Shown: in pieces, positions 25,222 to 27,371 of the stretch
How the letters are laid out: every line of letters starts with the position of its first letter
Position numbering within the stretch: position 1 is the stretch's first letter
Assembly (NCBI GenBank): GCA_031553705.1
Contig: JAVBLD010000041.1
Location: 1 to 27,371 of the forward strand
Source: JAVBLD01 sp031553705
GTDB taxonomy: Bacteria > Bacteroidota > Bacteroidia > Bacteroidales > Marinifilaceae
Length of the DNA: 27,371 bases
Direction of reading: 5' to 3'
Made by a program: the position numbers and the translations under genes
The notes under the pieces: model-generated
Databases searched by the model: none
Told to the model about the DNA's origin: nothing
Seen by the model: the letters and a program-made list of their open reading frames with translations, nothing else

Positions 25222-25317
25222 GAGTGAGAATTAAGAATCACCTCTTTACCGTTTGTGCTTTTAACCCCTACCTGTATTTATTTTATTCTTTCAATTTCAG
25301 ATCTTGCCCCTGCTCCT
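25222..25317. repeat. Decayed heptamer repeat fragments
   Basis: GAGTGAG AATTAAG AATCACC (25222-25242) resembles the AT-rich heptads at 14597 and 21103, and CTTGCCCC TGCTCC (25303-25316) resembles the GC-rich heptads at 1009 and 3449. Both kinds sit in the 135-bp folE-fabD gap, as they do together at 3374-3464. Confidence 0.5.
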
Positions 25318-25332
25318 TATTTACCCCTTCTA

Positions 25333-25953
25333 TTAATGCAATTTAGTGCTGATAAGCCGTATAAACTCTTCTCTGGTGGCCAGTTTTTCAAAGGCGCCAC
25401 TGAAATCGGATGTTGTGGTAACGGAGTTTTGTTTCTGTATGCCTCTCATCAGCATACACATGTGTTTGGCTTCGATGACCACTGCCACTCCTAGCGGGTG
25501 TAGCGTGTTTTGTATACAGGTTTTAATCTCGTAAGTCAGCCGTTCCTGTAGTTGCAGCCTTCTGGCATAAGTCTCTACCACCCGCGCGATTTTACTCAAG
25601 CCGGTAACATATCCGTTTGGAATGTAAGCTACATGAGCCTTTCCGAAAAAAGGAAGCAGGTGGTGTTCGCATAACGAATAGATTTCGATATCTTTTACAA
25701 TAACCATTTGCCGGTATTCCTCTTTAAACAGGGCTGACCTCAGAATCTCTTCCGGGTTTTGCTGGTATCCTTGTGTCATGAATTGCATTGCTTTGGCTAC
25801 CCGGCAAGGGGTTTGCTGAAGCCCTTCTCTTTTGGGATCCTCTCCAAGCAAGCTTATAATTTCATTGTAATGATAACTTAACCGCTCTAATCTCTCCTGG
25901 TGAAAATACTCTTTCTTGTAGTAATATTCTTCTTTGTCCAATTCAAAATCCAT
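25333..25953 (-). CDS. folE: GTP cyclohydrolase I FolE
   Basis: FolE converts GTP to 7,8-dihydroneopterin triphosphate, the first step of tetrahydrofolate (and queuosine-type) synthesis. The 206-residue product has all zinc ligands: C95 and H98 in SLCEHHLLPF and C166 in KHMCMLMRG. The 71-residue spacing between the cysteines equals that of E. coli (C110, C181). EGLQQTPCRVAKAM, GLSKIARVVETYARRLQLQERLT and SDFSGAF are further family signatures. It forms a toroidal decamer in known cases. A probable promoter lies about 60 bp upstream on the minus strand. It stands at the border between the housekeeping block and the AT-rich patch that begins near 26100. Confidence 0.96.
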   Translation of the reverse strand: MDFELDKEEYYYKKEYFHQERLERLSYHYNEIISLLGEDPKREGLQQTPCRVAKAMQFMTQGYQQNPEEILRSALFKEEYRQMVIVKDIEIYSLCEHHLLPFFGKAHVAYIPNGYVTGLSKIARVVETYARRLQLQERLTYEIKTCIQNTLHPLGVAVVIEAKHMCMLMRGIQKQNSVTTTSDFSGAFEKLATREEFIRLISTKLH

Positions 25954-26012
25954 GGTTATTCTACCTTTTTATCAGGTTTATATCCAACTGCCTGATGATG
26001 TCTAAAACGCTA

Positions 26013-26043
26013 CAAAGTAAATATAAAAAATCCTATCTTGAAA
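26013..26043 (-). promoter_or_regulatory. Probable folE promoter
   Basis: On the minus strand TTTC (26043-26040), 19 bp, TTACTTTG (26020-26013) fits TTTG-N19-TAnnTTTG with one mismatch in each box, about 60 bp before the folE start. Confidence 0.4.
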
Positions 26044-26137
26044 CTTTGTGTCCTCTAAAATGGCATCCGACATCTTGCAACTGGATTCATCGTTTGTTTA
26101 TAATTGGAAATTCATCAAATATAACTCATGTTTTGAT

Positions 26138-26752
26138 TTATGCTTTCTTAATCCAAAAATGATGCATTAAAAAAGAACCTTCGCAATTAAGATAGTTATG
26201 AGTTGAAGTATATTCATTTACAAAAGTAGTTGGAATCAGTAAAGAATCGTTTGGATACTCATTTGTTATTCTGCTATTCACTATCAAAATCCATTTTTCA
26301 ATAGATTTATTTTCAACATAAGCAATCATCCCATTATGCCGTAAACTGTAATCACCATGATTACCTAATTTATAACGTTGGATTCCACCGGAAGGACTGC
26401 CTGTTGAACTTTTTCCAATGACGTACTCTTCTTTAGATTTTGATTTATGGTTGGGTAATCTCTTTGCTTCAACATAGAATATGCGTGTATAGTTGTCATC
26501 ATTCAGATGAAAATAAATATCTTCTTTTCCAGAGCGATCCTTCCGCTCATGTTCCTTTTGAACACCTATCCAAGTTGTACAGACGGCTCCAGTTGTTCCA
26601 ATAACATTAAATGTTTCAACCAAAGATTGAGAATTTAATACCTCCCGTCTGATTTTATTCAGTGTTATCTGTCTTTTTGAGATGCCTTGCCTGATAATAC
26701 AGAGGACATCTTCGAGATATTTGTGAGAGTAGTCTATATGGTCAAAATGCAT
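26138..26752 (-). CDS. Unknown protein with PD-(D/E)XK nuclease-like motif
   Basis: I do not recognise the family. The 204-residue cytoplasmic-looking protein carries KEDIYFHL (D78), then RIFYVEAKRLP (E95, K97), the D-Xn-E-X-K spacing of the PD-(D/E)XK nuclease fold, and downstream GGIQRYKLGNHGDYSLRHNGMIAYVE with a Gln-x-x-x-like basic/aromatic stretch often seen in the helix after the core. This suggests a DNA-cutting enzyme, for example of a defence or restriction module; that is inference from a short motif. No methylase is visible. It starts 3 bp after the stop of the upstream gene, so the two are coupled. Codons are clearly more AT-rich than in fabD, folE or the GH2 gene, hinting at horizontal acquisition. 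Confidence 0.5.
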   Translation of the reverse strand: MHFDHIDYSHKYLEDVLCIIRQGISKRQITLNKIRREVLNSQSLVETFNVIGTTGAVCTTWIGVQKEHERKDRSGKEDIYFHLNDDNYTRIFYVEAKRLPNHKSKSKEEYVIGKSSTGSPSGGIQRYKLGNHGDYSLRHNGMIAYVENKSIEKWILIVNSRITNEYPNDSLLIPTTFVNEYTSTHNYLNCEGSFLMHHFWIKKA

Positions 26753-26755
26753 AAT

Positions 26756-27237
26756 TTAATATCCGTTTTTAAACATATCACTTTTGACATTCTCTGCATC
26801 ACGATAGGCAATAGTACGCATCCAATATTTTAGTTTATTGGGTTTAATAAAACTTATCTGATTATCACGACCATAGTAAGTGATGATTTTATTTATTGTT
26901 AATGCATTATTCGAAATATCGTCGTAAAGAATCTCTTCAAATGTCTTTTTGCTTTGAGTTGTAAATTGCTCTTCTATAATAGTGTCTTGATTTGTATGCT
27001 CAAATGTAATCCATACATAATCATCACTTATTATTTGTCTTACAGGTTTGAACTTATAGCCACTTTTTTCATATGTAAGATTAATAATTTCACAAAAAGC
27101 CTCACTATAGCGATATATAGATTCTGTATTTATTTCCTTAAAAATTATAGAGTCCGAGTTATTTATGTTATCAGCCAAAAGTGAAGTGTCGTCTAATACT
27201 ACTTGTTCGAAATTACCAATTTTTTCAAACAAAATAG
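26756..27237 (-). pseudogene. 3' fragment of unknown gene, truncated by an IS element
   Basis: About 160 codons remain. No ATG start is present: the only initiation codon available is TTG at 27232, and the frame stays open past it to the IS boundary at about 27237, running into a stop only inside the IS. The 5' part of the gene is thus probably missing. The acidic, AT-rich product has no motif I can name; its tail (DNQISFIKPNKLKYWMRTIAYRDAENV) looks like a conserved C-terminus. It is 3 bp from the nuclease-like gene and presumably encoded its partner. If the gene was a toxin control or specificity subunit, the module may now be inactive or altered. Confidence 0.55.
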
Positions 27238-27371
27238 TGGAGTTCCTAACTTAGCCCGCACAAATAGTTAAGGTTGAATAATAATTTTAACTTTGAAAAA
27301 TGGGAACAAAAAGACAGTATGACCGGGTGTTCAAGGAGCATGCGGTAAAGATGAGTTATGAGCGCAACAAC
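27238..27371 (+). mobile_element. Left end of an IS3-family insertion sequence (partial)
   Basis: The element seems to start at TGGAGTTCCTAACTTAGCCC (27238), where the truncated gene breaks off, and carries a transposase OrfA start 62 bp inside. The right end, the rest of orfA and any orfB are beyond the window, so the inverted repeats and target duplication cannot be checked. The left boundary is an estimate from the TG start usual in the family. Confidence 0.55.
27300..27371 (+). CDS. IS3-family transposase OrfA, N-terminal fragment
   Basis: The first 24 codons (MGTKRQYDRVFKEHAVKM...) match the opening of the helix-turn-helix OrfA protein of IS3-type elements, in which a K-R-x-Y-D/t-x-x-F-K-x-x-A-V pattern starts the DNA-binding domain. 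The frame is open at the window edge. TAACTTTG (27288-27295) is a perfect -7 box, but it ends only 4 bp before the ATG, so use from it would need a leaderless message. Confidence 0.7.
   Translation, partial: MGTKRQYDRVFKEHAVKMSYERNN

Noticed and set aside
27288..27295. Perfect -7 box before orfA
   Set aside because: It ends 4 bp before the ATG and lacks a -33 partner at 19-21 bp, so it was not listed as a promoter.

Overview
The window looks like a chromosomal segment of an anaerobic Bacteroidales-type bacterium. Three things support this. Several intergenic regions carry the Bacteroidetes promoter pattern (TTTG, about 19 bp, TAnnTTTG), best at 15478-15508. The gene families are typical of the phylum: Gld-like ABC exporters, a Bacteroidetes-style ECF sigma factor, an M60 mucinase-like peptidase beside a large GH2 enzyme, and a 7TM-HD phosphohydrolase. 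Most genes also lack strong Shine-Dalgarno sequences. Genus cannot be fixed from the sequence alone.

Layout. 1-3351 (+): an ABC ATPase and a fused GldF-GldG-like permease/auxiliary protein. 3352-3829: a non-coding patch with heptamer repeats, a 73-bp inverted-repeat element and a 3' relic of a group II intron, ending in the promoter of an orphan ECF sigma factor (3830-4417, +). 4557-8195 (-): a 1073-residue membrane protein joining an ABC-2-like permease, an M1-peptidase-like region without the zinc motif and a golvesin-like C-terminal domain, preceded by a small secreted protein. 8713-14587 (+): a secreted M60 (enhancin-like) metallopeptidase and a secreted GH2 glycosidase with a C-terminal discoidin-like domain, plausibly acting together on host glycoproteins. 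14669-17725 (+): housekeeping genes ttcA, greA, HIT protein, hotdog thioesterase and HAD hydrolase, with a promoter plus terminator-like hairpin in the greA leader. 17740-20942 (-): a second Gld-like exporter, here split into ATPase, permease and GldG. 21106-25953 (-): LacI-type regulator, PgpH-like phosphodiesterase, fabD and folE. 26138-27371: an AT-rich patch with a PD-(D/E)XK-like nuclease candidate and a partner gene cut off by the left end of an IS3-family element that runs out of the window.

Threads across the window. (i) Two versions of the same exporter architecture, fused and split, lie about 14 kb apart. (ii) At least five intergenic sites carry repeats built on a 7-base period, both GC-rich (CTGCCCC/TTGCCCC) and AT-rich (AATTATG/AGTGATG, TTTTTAA/TTCTTGA); one supplies the last codons of the LacI regulator and one overlaps the ttcA start. 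(iii) The greA leader resembles in layout, though not visibly in sequence, the attenuated greA leader of E. coli. The strongest leads for something undescribed are the permease/pseudo-peptidase/golvesin fusion with its small secreted neighbour, the greA leader RNA, and the interrupted nuclease cassette.
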